In this document: piece after piece, positions 51,906 to 60,608 of the stretch
Layout of the letters: the number at the start of each line of letters is the position of its first letter
Position numbering within the stretch: the stretch's first letter is position 1
Assembly: GCF_030527965.1 (NCBI RefSeq)
Contig: NZ_JAUMZU010000002.1
Location: forward strand, 124,001 to 188,000
Reading direction: 5' to 3'
Length of the DNA stretch: 64,000 nucleotides
DNA from: Neisseria sp.
Lineage (GTDB): Bacteria > Pseudomonadota > Gammaproteobacteria > Burkholderiales > Neisseriaceae
The notes under the pieces: model-generated
Database searches by the model: none
Told to the model about the DNA's origin: nothing
What the model saw: only the letters and a program-made list of their open reading frames with translations
Program-made: the position numbers and the translations under genes

Positions 51906-54590
51906 TTATGCGGTTTTCGGTGCTTCGCCGAACACTTCGGCCCATAGGGTTTTTACTGCAGCGTAATGGGCAAGCAGCTCGGCTCCGGCTTCGATTTTTT
52001 CGGCGTCGCGCAGCTTTTTATCATGTTGGCATTTGCGGAAAAAACGGTAGGCACGGCGGCTGGCGCGGGCGGATTCGGCATCAATCAGGCCGTGCTCGGC
52101 AGCCATGCGCAACAGGGCGATGTTGCCGTAGTTTTCCAGCAGGGCGGGGCAATGCTGCGATTGCGAAAGAATCAGATATTGTACGATAAATTCAACATCT
52201 ACCACGCCGCCGCGCGCGTATTTTACGTCGGTATCGAGCGGCGGGTGGGTGGGGAACATTTTTTCGCGCATGTCGATGATTTCGTGGCGCAGGCTTTCGG
52301 TGTCGCGCGTTCCGGTTAGGATGTCGCGGCGGATTTTTTCAAATGCTCGGCCGATGTCGGGCGAGCCGGTAATGTAGCGGGCACGGGTGAGCGATTGGTG
52401 CTCCCAAGTCCATGCGCTTTCGTGCTGGTATTTTTCAAATGCGGTTACGGTGTGGGCAAGAAAGCCGCTGTCGCCGTTCGGGCGCAGACGCAGGTCGACT
52501 TCGTATAGGGTACCGGCGCCGGTGTTGCCCGAGAGCCAAGTGGTCAGACGACGGGCGAGGCGGGTGTAAGTATCGGGCGCGTCGGGATGAGGATCGTCAT
52601 ACAGATAAACGAGGTCAAGATCGGAAGTGTAGCCTAATTCTTTGCCGCCCAATTTGCCATAGCCGATGATAGCGAAATTGGGCGTTTCGCAATGGGTTTT
52701 CGGCATGTCGCGCCAAGCGTGAATCAGCGTTTGTTCCAGAATGATGTCGGTTATGATGGAAAGCTCGTCGCTGAGCGCTTCGACCGTCCACAAACCGGCC
52801 AAGTCTTGCACGGCGAGGCGGAAGGTTTGCGCGTGTTGAAAGTGGCGCAAGGCATCCATCTTGCTTTCCGTATCTTCGCAGGCTTCGAGCGTAGCGGCCA
52901 GATCGGCGGCGACTTTGGGCCAATCTTGTTCTTTTTCCATCAGTTGGGCGGAAAGCAGGCTGTCGAGCAGTAAGGGGTGGCGTTGCAGATAGCCTGCAAC
53001 CCAAGAGCTTTGGCTCATGATTTCGGCGAGCTGCTTTAATTGGTTGGGATATTCTTGCAAAAAGGCCAGATAAGATGAGCGGGTGCTGACGGTTTCAAGA
53101 AAATCCAACAGACGCAGCAGGGTTTGCGTGGGGTGATGGCAATCGCCCGCTGCGCCGATGATTTGCGGAACAATGGCATCAAAACGCTGCAGGGCGCGTT
53201 GGGACAGGCGGCGGTATTTGCTGCTGTGTCTGATTTGAGCCAGCCGTTTGATAATGGCGGCGGCATCGAAACCGAGCTGTTCAAGCAAGGCGGTTTGCGT
53301 GGTTTGGTCGCCGTCTTCCTGCCAAAGTAGCGCCAGATCGTGCGGGCTTTCGCTCGGTGCTTCTTCAGGGTCGGCAAGCACTTGTTCGAATATCTGGTTG
53401 ACTGTTTTGCGGTGTTGGTTAAGCTTGTCTGAAAAAGCCGGGTAGTGTTCGAAGCCCATGCTTTCGGCCAGTCGCTGTTGCTGTTCGGGATTTTCAGGCA
53501 GGGTTTGGGTTTGCTGGTCGTCCCAGTATTGCAGCCGGTGTTCGACGTCGCGCAAAAACCGATAGGCTTCTAAAAGTTCGGCAACGGTATGGGCGGGCAG
53601 AATTTCCAATTCTTCAAGTTTGTGCAGGGTTTCCTGCGTGCCTTTCAGTTGCAGCGCGCGATTTTGTCCGCCGCGTATCATTTGAAATATCTGGGCGATA
53701 AATTCGATTTCGCGGATGCCGCCGGCGCCGAGTTTGATGTTGTCGGTCATGCCTTTTTTCTGCACTTCGCGCCGGATTTGCCGGTGTAAGCCGCGCATGG
53801 CTTCATAGGAGTTGAAATCAAGGTATTTTCGGAATACGAAGGGGCGCACGAGCGCGGGGATGTCGTTGGTATACGGTGTGACGACCCGACCTTTGCACCA
53901 TGCGTAGCGCTCCCATTCGCGGCCTTGCGTAATCAGGTATTGCTCGAGCGCGGTTTCGCTGAGTACGAGCGCGCCGCTGTCGCCGTCTGGCCTCAGACGC
54001 ATGTCGACGCGGAATACTTGGCCGTCGGCGGTGATGTCGTTGAGTAGGGTTATGAGTTTTTGGCCGGTTTTGGTAAAGAATTCTTGATTGGTACGTTCGC
54101 GTTTGCCGTTTGTATTGCCATTTTCCGGGTAAACGAAAATCAGGTCGATGTCGGATGACACGTTTAGTTCGTAGCCGCCGGCTTTGCCCATCGCAACCAC
54201 GCTCAGGTATTGCGGCTCGCCGCTGTAGCGGCCTATCGGCGTGCCGTACATATCTTGATAGTAGGCGTAGGCGTAATCGAGTGCGGTATTAACGGCGAAG
54301 TCGGCGAAGCGGGTAATGGTGCCGGTCACTTCTTCCAATGTGCTGATGCGATTGATGTCGCGGATGATGATGTGTGCCATCACGTAGCGGCGCAACAGGC
54401 GCAGCTGGCGGGCAAGCTCGGCTTCGTTTTCATCGTGTTGCAATTTCTGCCAGTCGGCAAACTGCTGAAAATCGGCGTCGGTCAGGGCTCGGGATAGCAA
54501 GGGCTCGAGTACGGTAGGATTAAGATTGCCGTTATCAAGATGGCGGGCAAGGTATTGGGAATGGAGGCGGGCGTTGGCAATGGCAGACAT
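51906..54590 (-). CDS. glnE: Bifunctional glutamine synthetase adenylyltransferase/deadenylase
   Basis: An 894-residue protein with two nucleotidyltransferase domains. The N-terminal one carries G-S-D-I-D-L-I-F-V-Y (after M-G-K-A-G-G-Y-E-L-N) and R-M-D-L-R-L-R-P-type sequence. The C-terminal one carries G-Y-G-K-L-G-G-K-E-L-G-Y-T-S-D-L-D-L-V-Y-L and V-D-L-R-L-R-P-N-G-D. One domain adds AMP to glutamine synthetase and the other removes it, according to the nitrogen signal from PII. Length is normal for Neisseria. Confidence 0.95.
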   Translation of the reverse strand: MSAIANARLHSQYLARHLDNGNLNPTVLEPLLSRALTDADFQQFADWQKLQHDENEAELARQLRLLRRYVMAHIIIRDINRISTLEEVTGTITRFADFAVNTALDYAYAYYQDMYGTPIGRYSGEPQYLSVVAMGKAGGYELNVSSDIDLIFVYPENGNTNGKRERTNQEFFTKTGQKLITLLNDITADGQVFRVDMRLRPDGDSGALVLSETALEQYLITQGREWERYAWCKGRVVTPYTNDIPALVRPFVFRKYLDFNSYEAMRGLHRQIRREVQKKGMTDNIKLGAGGIREIEFIAQIFQMIRGGQNRALQLKGTQETLHKLEELEILPAHTVAELLEAYRFLRDVEHRLQYWDDQQTQTLPENPEQQQRLAESMGFEHYPAFSDKLNQHRKTVNQIFEQVLADPEEAPSESPHDLALLWQEDGDQTTQTALLEQLGFDAAAIIKRLAQIRHSSKYRRLSQRALQRFDAIVPQIIGAAGDCHHPTQTLLRLLDFLETVSTRSSYLAFLQEYPNQLKQLAEIMSQSSWVAGYLQRHPLLLDSLLSAQLMEKEQDWPKVAADLAATLEACEDTESKMDALRHFQHAQTFRLAVQDLAGLWTVEALSDELSIITDIILEQTLIHAWRDMPKTHCETPNFAIIGYGKLGGKELGYTSDLDLVYLYDDPHPDAPDTYTRLARRLTTWLSGNTGAGTLYEVDLRLRPNGDSGFLAHTVTAFEKYQHESAWTWEHQSLTRARYITGSPDIGRAFEKIRRDILTGTRDTESLRHEIIDMREKMFPTHPPLDTDVKYARGGVVDVEFIVQYLILSQSQHCPALLENYGNIALLRMAAEHGLIDAESARASRRAYRFFRKCQHDKKLRDAEKIEAGAELLAHYAAVKTLWAEVFGEAPKTA

Positions 54591-54601
54591 GGTTTCGTGT
54601 T

Positions 54602-54613
54602 TTCAGACAGGCA
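54602..54613 (-). repeat. DUS upstream of glnE
   Basis: An exact TTCAGACAGGCA 12 bases before the glnE ATG; a forward copy at 54675-54686 lies 61 bases away. Confidence 0.8.
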
Positions 54614-54674
54614 TTGGAAAAGGCGGCATTCCCAGATAAAGCGGGAAATGAAGCGTGTTTGCTATAGTATCAAA

Positions 54675-54686
54675 TGCCTGTCTGAA
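54675..54686 (+). repeat. DUS upstream of the heptosyltransferase gene
   Basis: An exact TGCCTGTCTGAA in the divergent gap, 16 bases before a TATAAT at 54702-54707. Confidence 0.8.
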
Positions 54687-54748
54687 AAACCACTTTGGTT
54701 TTATAATGGCGTTTGCTAATGAAGCAAATAACAAAAGATTGTCGAGCG

Positions 54749-55819
54749 ATGAAGCAAAAACAACGATTTTTATTGATTCAGTTGATGCACCACGGCGACG
54801 TGTTGCTCACTACGGCGGTAGCCGATGCCTTAAAGGCCGCACTACCCGATTGCAGCATCGATATGCTGGTTTATAAGGGGATGGAAGACGTTGTGACAGA
54901 CAACCCTCTGATTGCGCGTATCCATACCATAGATCGAAACTGGAAAAAACAAGGGAAATTGTTTCAGGTCAGGCAGGAAATTGCCTTGGCGCGCTGGATA
55001 CAGTTTCAGGATTATGATGTCGTATTGAATTTTTCCAACCGCTGGCGTGCCGGCGCGCTTGCTAAATATAGCGGCGCAAAGCGTGTGCTGACGTTTAATT
55101 GGCATAACCGGCGCAATGTGCTCTGGCGCAAATTCCATACCGATTTTGTCGAACCGGGCGGCATGGATATTCATACGGTAGACGACTACCTAAGCCTGCT
55201 TGAGCCGTTAAAGCTGGATTTGAAAGGTTATCGACCGCAAGTGCGCATGGGCATTTCCGAGGCTTCGCGCCATAGTCTCGGGCTGAAGCTGGCAGAAAGA
55301 GGTTGGAAGGGCGAGGATTATGTCTTGGTGCATCCCGGCTCGCGTTGGTTTTTCAAATGCTGGGATGACGATAAAACTGCCGAGTTGCTGAAGAAACTGC
55401 TTGCTGCCGGACACAATGTGATATTGACCGCTGCGCCCGATGCACGTGAACATGCCATGCTGGAAAAGTTGCAATCGCAAATTCATATTGCGATGCCACA
55501 GAAATTATGGGTGCTCGACGGTGTGTTGAGTTTGCGCGAGTTGGCCGCCGCGATTGACGGCGCGAAATTGTTTATCGGCGTTGATTCCGTGCCCATGCAC
55601 ATTGCTGCCGCGCTTGATAAGCCGCAGGTCGCGCTGTTCGGCCCGAGTTGGGTCAGCCGCTGGCGGCCTTATTCCGATAAGGCCGAAGTGGTGTGGGCGG
55701 GCGATTTTGGTGAGCTGCCTCATCCCAACAGCATTGATGTGAATACGACCGAGCGCTATTTGAGCAACATTCCGGTTGATGCTGTTTGGGCTGCCGTCGA
55801 GCAGAAATTATCTTCGTAA
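54749..55819 (+). CDS. Lipopolysaccharide heptosyltransferase (glycosyltransferase family 9)
   Basis: A 356-residue GT9 enzyme. The N-terminal domain has H-H-G-D-V-L-L-T-T-A-V-A-D-A-L-K and the C-terminal domain has V-L-V-H-P-G-S-R-W, A-A-A-I-D-G-A-K-L-F-I-G-V-D-S-V-P-M-H-I-A-A-A and a final V-A-L-F-G-P-S. The R-W-F-F-K-C-W segment is like RfaQ/WaaQ-type heptosyltransferase III. It adds a heptose to the LOS inner core at the cytoplasmic face. The start is uncertain: ATG at 54749 matches the family length, but ATG at 54719 is also open. A TATAAT lies at 54702-54707. Confidence 0.85.
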   Translation: MKQKQRFLLIQLMHHGDVLLTTAVADALKAALPDCSIDMLVYKGMEDVVTDNPLIARIHTIDRNWKKQGKLFQVRQEIALARWIQFQDYDVVLNFSNRWRAGALAKYSGAKRVLTFNWHNRRNVLWRKFHTDFVEPGGMDIHTVDDYLSLLEPLKLDLKGYRPQVRMGISEASRHSLGLKLAERGWKGEDYVLVHPGSRWFFKCWDDDKTAELLKKLLAAGHNVILTAAPDAREHAMLEKLQSQIHIAMPQKLWVLDGVLSLRELAAAIDGAKLFIGVDSVPMHIAAALDKPQVALFGPSWVSRWRPYSDKAEVVWAGDFGELPHPNSIDVNTTERYLSNIPVDAVWAAVEQKLSS

Positions 55820-55827
55820 AGCACATT

Positions 55828-55839
55828 TTCAGACAGGCT
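55828..55839 (-). repeat. DUS variant between the heptosyltransferase gene and pepP
   Basis: TTCAGACAGGCT, the complement of AGCCTGTCTGAA. Confidence 0.8.
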
Positions 55840-55865
55840 TTTTGCCTCTCTTTAAAAGGAATTTT

Positions 55866-57182
55866 ATGAATCCGACCATCTACCAAAAGCGCCGAAAACA
55901 GCTGTTAGACAAAATCGGCGATGGCATTGCCGTATTGTTCAGCGCGCCCGAACAGCGTCGAAGCAACGATACCCAATACCCTTATCGTCAAGACAGCTAT
56001 CTGTATTACCTCAGCGGCTTTCCTGAACCCGAATCGGTATTACTGCTGGATGGTAAAACCGGCCGTAGCACCTTGTTTTGCCGGGAAAAAGACCCTTTGC
56101 GCGAAACATGGGATGGTTTCCGTTATGGTCCGGAGGCAGCGCAGGCGGTGTTCGGGGTGGATGAAGCCTATCCTTTGTCTGAATGGCAAAGCAGATTGTC
56201 AGAAGCGATTAAGGGCAGTAGTGGCCTTTATGCTTTATGGGGGCTTTATCCTGAATACGACCAAGAGCTGATGCGGCTTTGGTATCCTGTTAAGCAAGCG
56301 GCGGTTCAGCGTGCGGTAACCGGATTTGTGCAAGCGCCCGAGGTTTTAAACGATCTGAGCCGCATTCTGGATCCGATGCGCCAAATCAAAGATGCGAGCG
56401 AAATTGATTTGCTGCGCCGTGCGGGCAGCATCAGTGCGCAAGCGCATATCCGAGCCATGCGCTACACGCGCCCGGGTCTGTATGAATATCAAGTCGAAGC
56501 GGAATTGTTGCACCATTTTATGCAAAACGGCGCCCGCTATGCGGCTTATAACAGCATTGTCGGCGGCGGAAAAAATGCGTGCTGCCTGCACTATGTTGAT
56601 AATAACAATATGCTTCAAGATGGTGATTTGCTGCTGATTGATGCCGGAGGCGAATTTGAAAACTATGCCGGAGACATTACTCGTACTTTCCCTGTAAATG
56701 GCATATTCAGCTCGGCACAGAAGGAAGTGTATGAAATCGTACTGGCTGCCAACGAAACAGCTATCCAACAAACTCTGCCCGGTGCTTATTGGAAAGACAT
56801 TCAGAAAAAAGCGTTAGAAACTCTAGTTCAAGGCCTGATTGACCTTAAGCTGCTCTCAGGCAGTTTGGATGAAAATATTGAAAGCCAAGCGTACCGCCGT
56901 TTTTATATGCACGGGCTGGGCCATTGGATCGGATTGGACGTGCATGATGTTGGTGGCCGTTATCATGCCGACGGAAGCCTGTTGCCATTGTGCCCGGGTA
57001 TGTGCACAACCATTGAACCGGGGCTCTACATTAGTGCAGCACCTGATATTCCGGCTGAGTTTCACGATATCGGCATCCGTATCGAAGACAATGTATTGAT
57101 TACTGAAAACGGAAATGATGTCTATACTTCGGAGGTGCCGAAAACGGTGGCTGAAATCGAGGCTTTGATGCAGCGTTGTTAA
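55866..57182 (+). CDS. pepP: Xaa-Pro aminopeptidase (aminopeptidase P)
   Basis: A 438-residue M24 metallopeptidase. The N-terminal AMP_N domain has R-R-S-N-D-T-Q-Y-P-Y-R-Q-D-S-Y-L-Y-Y-L-S-G-F-P-E-P. The pita-bread domain has the Mn ligands in D-A-G-G-E-F-E-N-Y-A-G-D-I-T-R-T-F-P, H-G-L-G-H-W-I-G-L-D-V-H-D, T-I-E-P-G-L-Y and G-I-R-I-E-D-N. It releases N-terminal residues that precede proline. AAAGGA lies 9 bases before the ATG at 55866; the frame stays open upstream through a DUS but that part is not conserved. Probably co-transcribed with the heptosyltransferase gene. Confidence 0.94.
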   Translation: MNPTIYQKRRKQLLDKIGDGIAVLFSAPEQRRSNDTQYPYRQDSYLYYLSGFPEPESVLLLDGKTGRSTLFCREKDPLRETWDGFRYGPEAAQAVFGVDEAYPLSEWQSRLSEAIKGSSGLYALWGLYPEYDQELMRLWYPVKQAAVQRAVTGFVQAPEVLNDLSRILDPMRQIKDASEIDLLRRAGSISAQAHIRAMRYTRPGLYEYQVEAELLHHFMQNGARYAAYNSIVGGGKNACCLHYVDNNNMLQDGDLLLIDAGGEFENYAGDITRTFPVNGIFSSAQKEVYEIVLAANETAIQQTLPGAYWKDIQKKALETLVQGLIDLKLLSGSLDENIESQAYRRFYMHGLGHWIGLDVHDVGGRYHADGSLLPLCPGMCTTIEPGLYISAAPDIPAEFHDIGIRIEDNVLITENGNDVYTSEVPKTVAEIEALMQRC

Positions 57183-57300
57183 TATTTTAAGTGAGTGGTA
57201 GCAGCTTCTCAGGGTTATACAAAGTTAAAGATGATCAAAAATAGAATAATACACAAGTTTAATGTCTTAATTAAAACCTAGTTGATATTAAATAAATTGA

Positions 57301-58407
57301 TTATCCGTAACGATGTTTGAAGTCGGCCATAAACTTGGTTAACTCTTCTACCCCAGATAGGGGCATGGCATTGTAAATGCTGGCACGCATGCCGCCAATG
57401 CTTTTATAGCCGCTGAGTGATTTTAAGCCGTAAAAAGCGGCTTCTTGGGCAAATAGTTTGTCTAAAGCGGCATTTCCAGTCGTGAAAATCACGTTCATGT
57501 AAGAACGAGCGTTGGGTTGGATGGGGTTGGTGTAAAAACCGCTGCTGCCATCAATAGCCTCATAAAGCATTTGAGCTTTTAAATTGTTCAGTTTTTCGAT
57601 TTTCTCTACGCCCCCTTGCGTCTGCAGCCACCGGAAAGTCAATCCGGCAATGTAGATGGGGTAAGTGGCAGGGGTGTTGTACATGCCTTGTTTGTCAATG
57701 TGAGTTTTGTAGTTCCATACGTTGGGTATGCGTTCTGAGCAACGTTCCAGCAGATCTTCTCGTATGATAACTACAGTGGCGCCGGCAGGGCCTATATTTT
57801 TTTGTGCGCCGGCATAAATGACGCCGAAATCGTCAACTTGGATTCGGCGCGATAAAATCTCGCTCGACATGTCACAAACCAAAGGCGGCATTCCCTCGGG
57901 CAATTTAGGCATCTCGCGGTATTGCAAGCCGTTGGCTGTTTCATTGCTTACAAAATGAACGAAAGCCGAGCCTGCGTCAATATCCCAATCTTCTGCCGGC
58001 GGCAAATCGGTATAGTCGTATTGTTCACCACCGTGTGCGGCCAGATGGATATCAACGTCAGACAGTTTGCCCATTTGCGAATGTGCAGTTGCAGACCAGT
58101 TGCCGGTTACGACCGAATCGACCTGTTTGAAACCATTGGCAAAGTTCATTACAACCATATTGAATTGGGCGTTGGCACCGCCTTGCAGAAATAATACTTT
58201 GTAGTGTTCCGGAATAGCTAGAAGCTGTCGCAAATCTTGTTCCGCATGATGGAGAATGCTCATAAACATATCGGAACGATGGCTCATTGTCATGACCGAA
58301 AGGCCGGTGCCGTTGTAATCAAGCATTTCATTTTGTGCTGTGCGTAAAACAGCTTCCGGCAGGGTGCCGGGGCCGGAAGAGAAATTATAAACGGTGGGTT
58401 CGGACAT
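57301..58407 (-). CDS. serC: Phosphoserine aminotransferase
   Basis: A 368-residue fold-type I PLP enzyme. It has Y-N-F-S-S-G-P-G-T-L-P at the N-terminus, L-F-L-Q-G-G-A-N-A-Q-F, D-M-S-S-E-I-L-S-R and the PLP lysine in Y-A-G-A-Q-K-N-I-G-P-A-G. The C-terminal S-I-G-G-M-R-A-S-I-Y-N-A-M closes the active site. It makes phosphoserine in serine synthesis and acts in pyridoxal 5'-phosphate synthesis. Converges with pepP. Confidence 0.96.
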   Translation of the reverse strand: MSEPTVYNFSSGPGTLPEAVLRTAQNEMLDYNGTGLSVMTMSHRSDMFMSILHHAEQDLRQLLAIPEHYKVLFLQGGANAQFNMVVMNFANGFKQVDSVVTGNWSATAHSQMGKLSDVDIHLAAHGGEQYDYTDLPPAEDWDIDAGSAFVHFVSNETANGLQYREMPKLPEGMPPLVCDMSSEILSRRIQVDDFGVIYAGAQKNIGPAGATVVIIREDLLERCSERIPNVWNYKTHIDKQGMYNTPATYPIYIAGLTFRWLQTQGGVEKIEKLNNLKAQMLYEAIDGSSGFYTNPIQPNARSYMNVIFTTGNAALDKLFAQEAAFYGLKSLSGYKSIGGMRASIYNAMPLSGVEELTKFMADFKHRYG

Positions 58408-58576
58408 GACGAAAACCTATCTGGGCTAAGCCGATTTAATCGGAAGTTATTGCTATGATTAAGAAATAGGCGATGATTTTAGCGGTAGTGAGACCTTCGC
58501 GCAAGGTTGCTGCTGAGCGGGATGTTTGCTTGCCTGAATGGTAGAACAAATACTTTTCTTTTAGGAATAAAAGGTT

Positions 58577-58582
58577 TATAAT
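58577..58582 (+). promoter_or_regulatory. -10 box of the rimP-nusA-infB operon
   Basis: Consensus TATAAT 28 bases before the leader terminator; start expected at about 58589. Confidence 0.6.
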
Positions 58583-58609
58583 CCGTAAAATTTTTCATTT
58601 ATATTGAAG

Positions 58610-58639
58610 AATGGCCAGAAGGCCATTTTTTGTTTTTTT
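58610..58639 (+). terminator. Leader terminator (attenuator) of rimP-nusA-infB
   Basis: AATGGCC (58610-58616) pairs with GGCCATT (58621-58627) around AGAA, then a TTTTTGTTTTTTT run. It meets all requirements for intrinsic termination about 20 nt from the predicted start and before any gene. NusA stimulates pausing at such hairpins, so feedback on its own operon is plausible, as known for this operon in E. coli. Confidence 0.75.
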
Positions 58640-58651
58640 GCGGAGCAGAAT

Positions 58652-59083
58652 TTGGATATCCAAAATATTCTTGAGAAAACTTTACCTGGGATGGGTTATG
58701 AATTGGTTGATTTTGAACTGACGGCCCAAGGCACATTGCGCATCTTTATCGATAAGGATGGTGGAATTACGGTGGAAGACTGTGCAACCGTGAGCAACCA
58801 TTTGAGCCGTGTGTTTATGGTGGAGGATATCGATTATAAAAATCTGGAAATCTCAAGTCCCGGCCTGGATCGGCTTTTGAAAAAGGCTGATGATTTTATG
58901 CGTTTTACCGGGCAGCAAACTAAAGTGAAAACCCGGTTGCCGGTTGACGGACAGAAAAATTTTATCGGTCGTATCGAAGGTTGTGAAAACAACATTGTAA
59001 AGATTTCTTTCGATGGGAAAACAGTTGAGTTGGAATTAGCCAATATTGACAAAGCCCGTCTGAAACCCGAATTTAAATTTTAA
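58652..59083 (+). CDS. rimP: Ribosome maturation factor RimP
   Basis: A 143-residue protein. It has [10 protein letters not shown], the [15 protein letters not shown] motif and S-S-P-G-L-D-R. RimP assists assembly of the 30S subunit. The start is TTG at 58652 with GGAG 6 bases upstream; it gives the normal length. An open frame from 58604 runs through the leader terminator and is not a gene part. First gene of rimP-nusA-infB. Confidence 0.93.
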   Translation: MDIQNILEKTLPGMGYELVDFELTAQGTLRIFIDKDGGITVEDCATVSNHLSRVFMVEDIDYKNLEISSPGLDRLLKKADDFMRFTGQQTKVKTRLPVDGQKNFIGRIEGCENNIVKISFDGKTVELELANIDKARLKPEFKF

Positions 59084-59110
59084 AATTAATAAATCCTTAG
59101 GAGTTTGAGC

Positions 59111-60598
59111 ATGAGTCGTGAAATGTTGCAGTTGGCCGAAGCATTGGCCAGCGAAAAAAACGTAGACCCTGATGTGGTATTTGATGCGCTGGAATTTGCT
59201 TTGGGCACTGCCGCTAAGAAAAAATCTGAACGCGAGCATATGGATGTGCGTGTCGAAATCGATCGTGAAACTGGTGAATATGCTACTTACCGCCGTTGGC
59301 TGATTGTGGCGGATGAAGATTATACCTATCCGGATACAGAAAAAACCATTGAAGAAATTCAAGAAGAAATCCCGGATACGCTGCTTCAAATCGGGGAGTA
59401 TTACGAAGAAAAACTGCCGAATGAAGCATTTGGTCGCCAAGCAGCGCAAACGGCTAAGCAAATTATTTTGCAACGCATCCGTGATGCGGAGCGTGAGAAA
59501 ATTCTTAATGAATTTTTGCAGCGAAAAGATGATATTGTGCTGGGTACTGTGAAACGCGTTGAGCGTCACGGCATTATTGTGGAAATCGGTAAATTGGACG
59601 CCTTGATTCCTCGAGATCAAATGATTCCGCGTGAAAATTATCGAAACGGTGACCGCATCCGTGCGCTGTTTTTACGAGTGGACGAGCAAGGCGCGCGTAA
59701 GCAGGTTATTTTAAGCCGTACTTCACGAGAATTTTTAGTGAAACTGTTCGAGCAAGAAGTGCCTGAAATTGCAGACGGTTTGTTGGAAATCAAAGAAGCT
59801 GCACGTGACCCGGGTCAACGCGCTAAAATTGCTGTTAAATCAAATGATCAGCGTATTGATCCGCAAGGTACCTGTATCGGTGTGCGAGGTTCGCGTATTA
59901 ATGCTGTAAGTAATGAGATCAGCGGAGAGCGTATTGATGTGGTTTTGTGGTCGACTGAAACGGCGCAATTTGTGATTAATGCGCTTTCTCCGGCAGAAGT
60001 AACCCGCATTTTGATCGATGAAGACAAGCACGCGGTGGATGTGGTTGTGGCGGAAGATCAGTTGGCGCTGGCTATTGGTCGTGGTGGTCAGAACGTGCGT
60101 TTGGCTGCGGATCTGACGAACTGGCAATTGAATATTATGACAGTGCAGGAAGCTGAAGAGCGTCATGCTGCGGAAGATGCAGCCATCCGCAGTTTGTTTG
60201 TCGAACATTTGAACGTAGATGAAGAAACCGCAAATGTTCTGGTACAAGAGGGCTTTGCATCGCTGGAAGAAGTGGCTTATGTGCCGGCGGATGAATTGGT
60301 GGAAATCGGATTTGACGAAGCGACGGTTGAAACGCTGCGTAACCGTGCTCGAGATGCCATTCTGACCTTAGCCATCGCATCGGAAGAGAAGTTGGATGAA
60401 GTGGCCGACGATTTGAAGTCGCTTGAGGGCGTGGATCAGGATATGTTGCGTGATTTGGTTCAGGCAGGCATTAATGATCGTGACGGTTTGGCGGAATTGG
60501 CTATTGATGAATTAATCGAAATTACCGGCGTGAGCAAAGAAGAAGCTGAAAAAGTGATTATGGCTGCCCGTGCCCACTGGTTCGAAGAAGATAAATGA
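59111..60598 (+). CDS. nusA: Transcription termination/antitermination protein NusA
   Basis: A 495-residue protein. Order: N-terminal RNAP-binding domain (L-Q-L-A-E-A-L-A-S-E-K-N), S1 domain around 135-200 (G-T-V-K-R-V-E-R-H-G), two KH domains (G-V-R-G-S-R-I-N-A-V, A-I-G-R-G-G-Q-N-V-R-L), and two acidic C-terminal AR1/AR2 repeats. It controls pausing, termination and antitermination. AGGAG lies 8 bases before the ATG at 59111; an in-frame TTG at 59105 is unlikely. Confidence 0.96.
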   Translation: MSREMLQLAEALASEKNVDPDVVFDALEFALGTAAKKKSEREHMDVRVEIDRETGEYATYRRWLIVADEDYTYPDTEKTIEEIQEEIPDTLLQIGEYYEEKLPNEAFGRQAAQTAKQIILQRIRDAEREKILNEFLQRKDDIVLGTVKRVERHGIIVEIGKLDALIPRDQMIPRENYRNGDRIRALFLRVDEQGARKQVILSRTSREFLVKLFEQEVPEIADGLLEIKEAARDPGQRAKIAVKSNDQRIDPQGTCIGVRGSRINAVSNEISGERIDVVLWSTETAQFVINALSPAEVTRILIDEDKHAVDVVVAEDQLALAIGRGGQNVRLAADLTNWQLNIMTVQEAEERHAAEDAAIRSLFVEHLNVDEETANVLVQEGFASLEEVAYVPADELVEIGFDEATVETLRNRARDAILTLAIASEEKLDEVADDLKSLEGVDQDMLRDLVQAGINDRDGLAELAIDELIEITGVSKEEAEKVIMAARAHWFEEDK

Positions 60599-60608
60599 GA
60601 GGTAAGGC

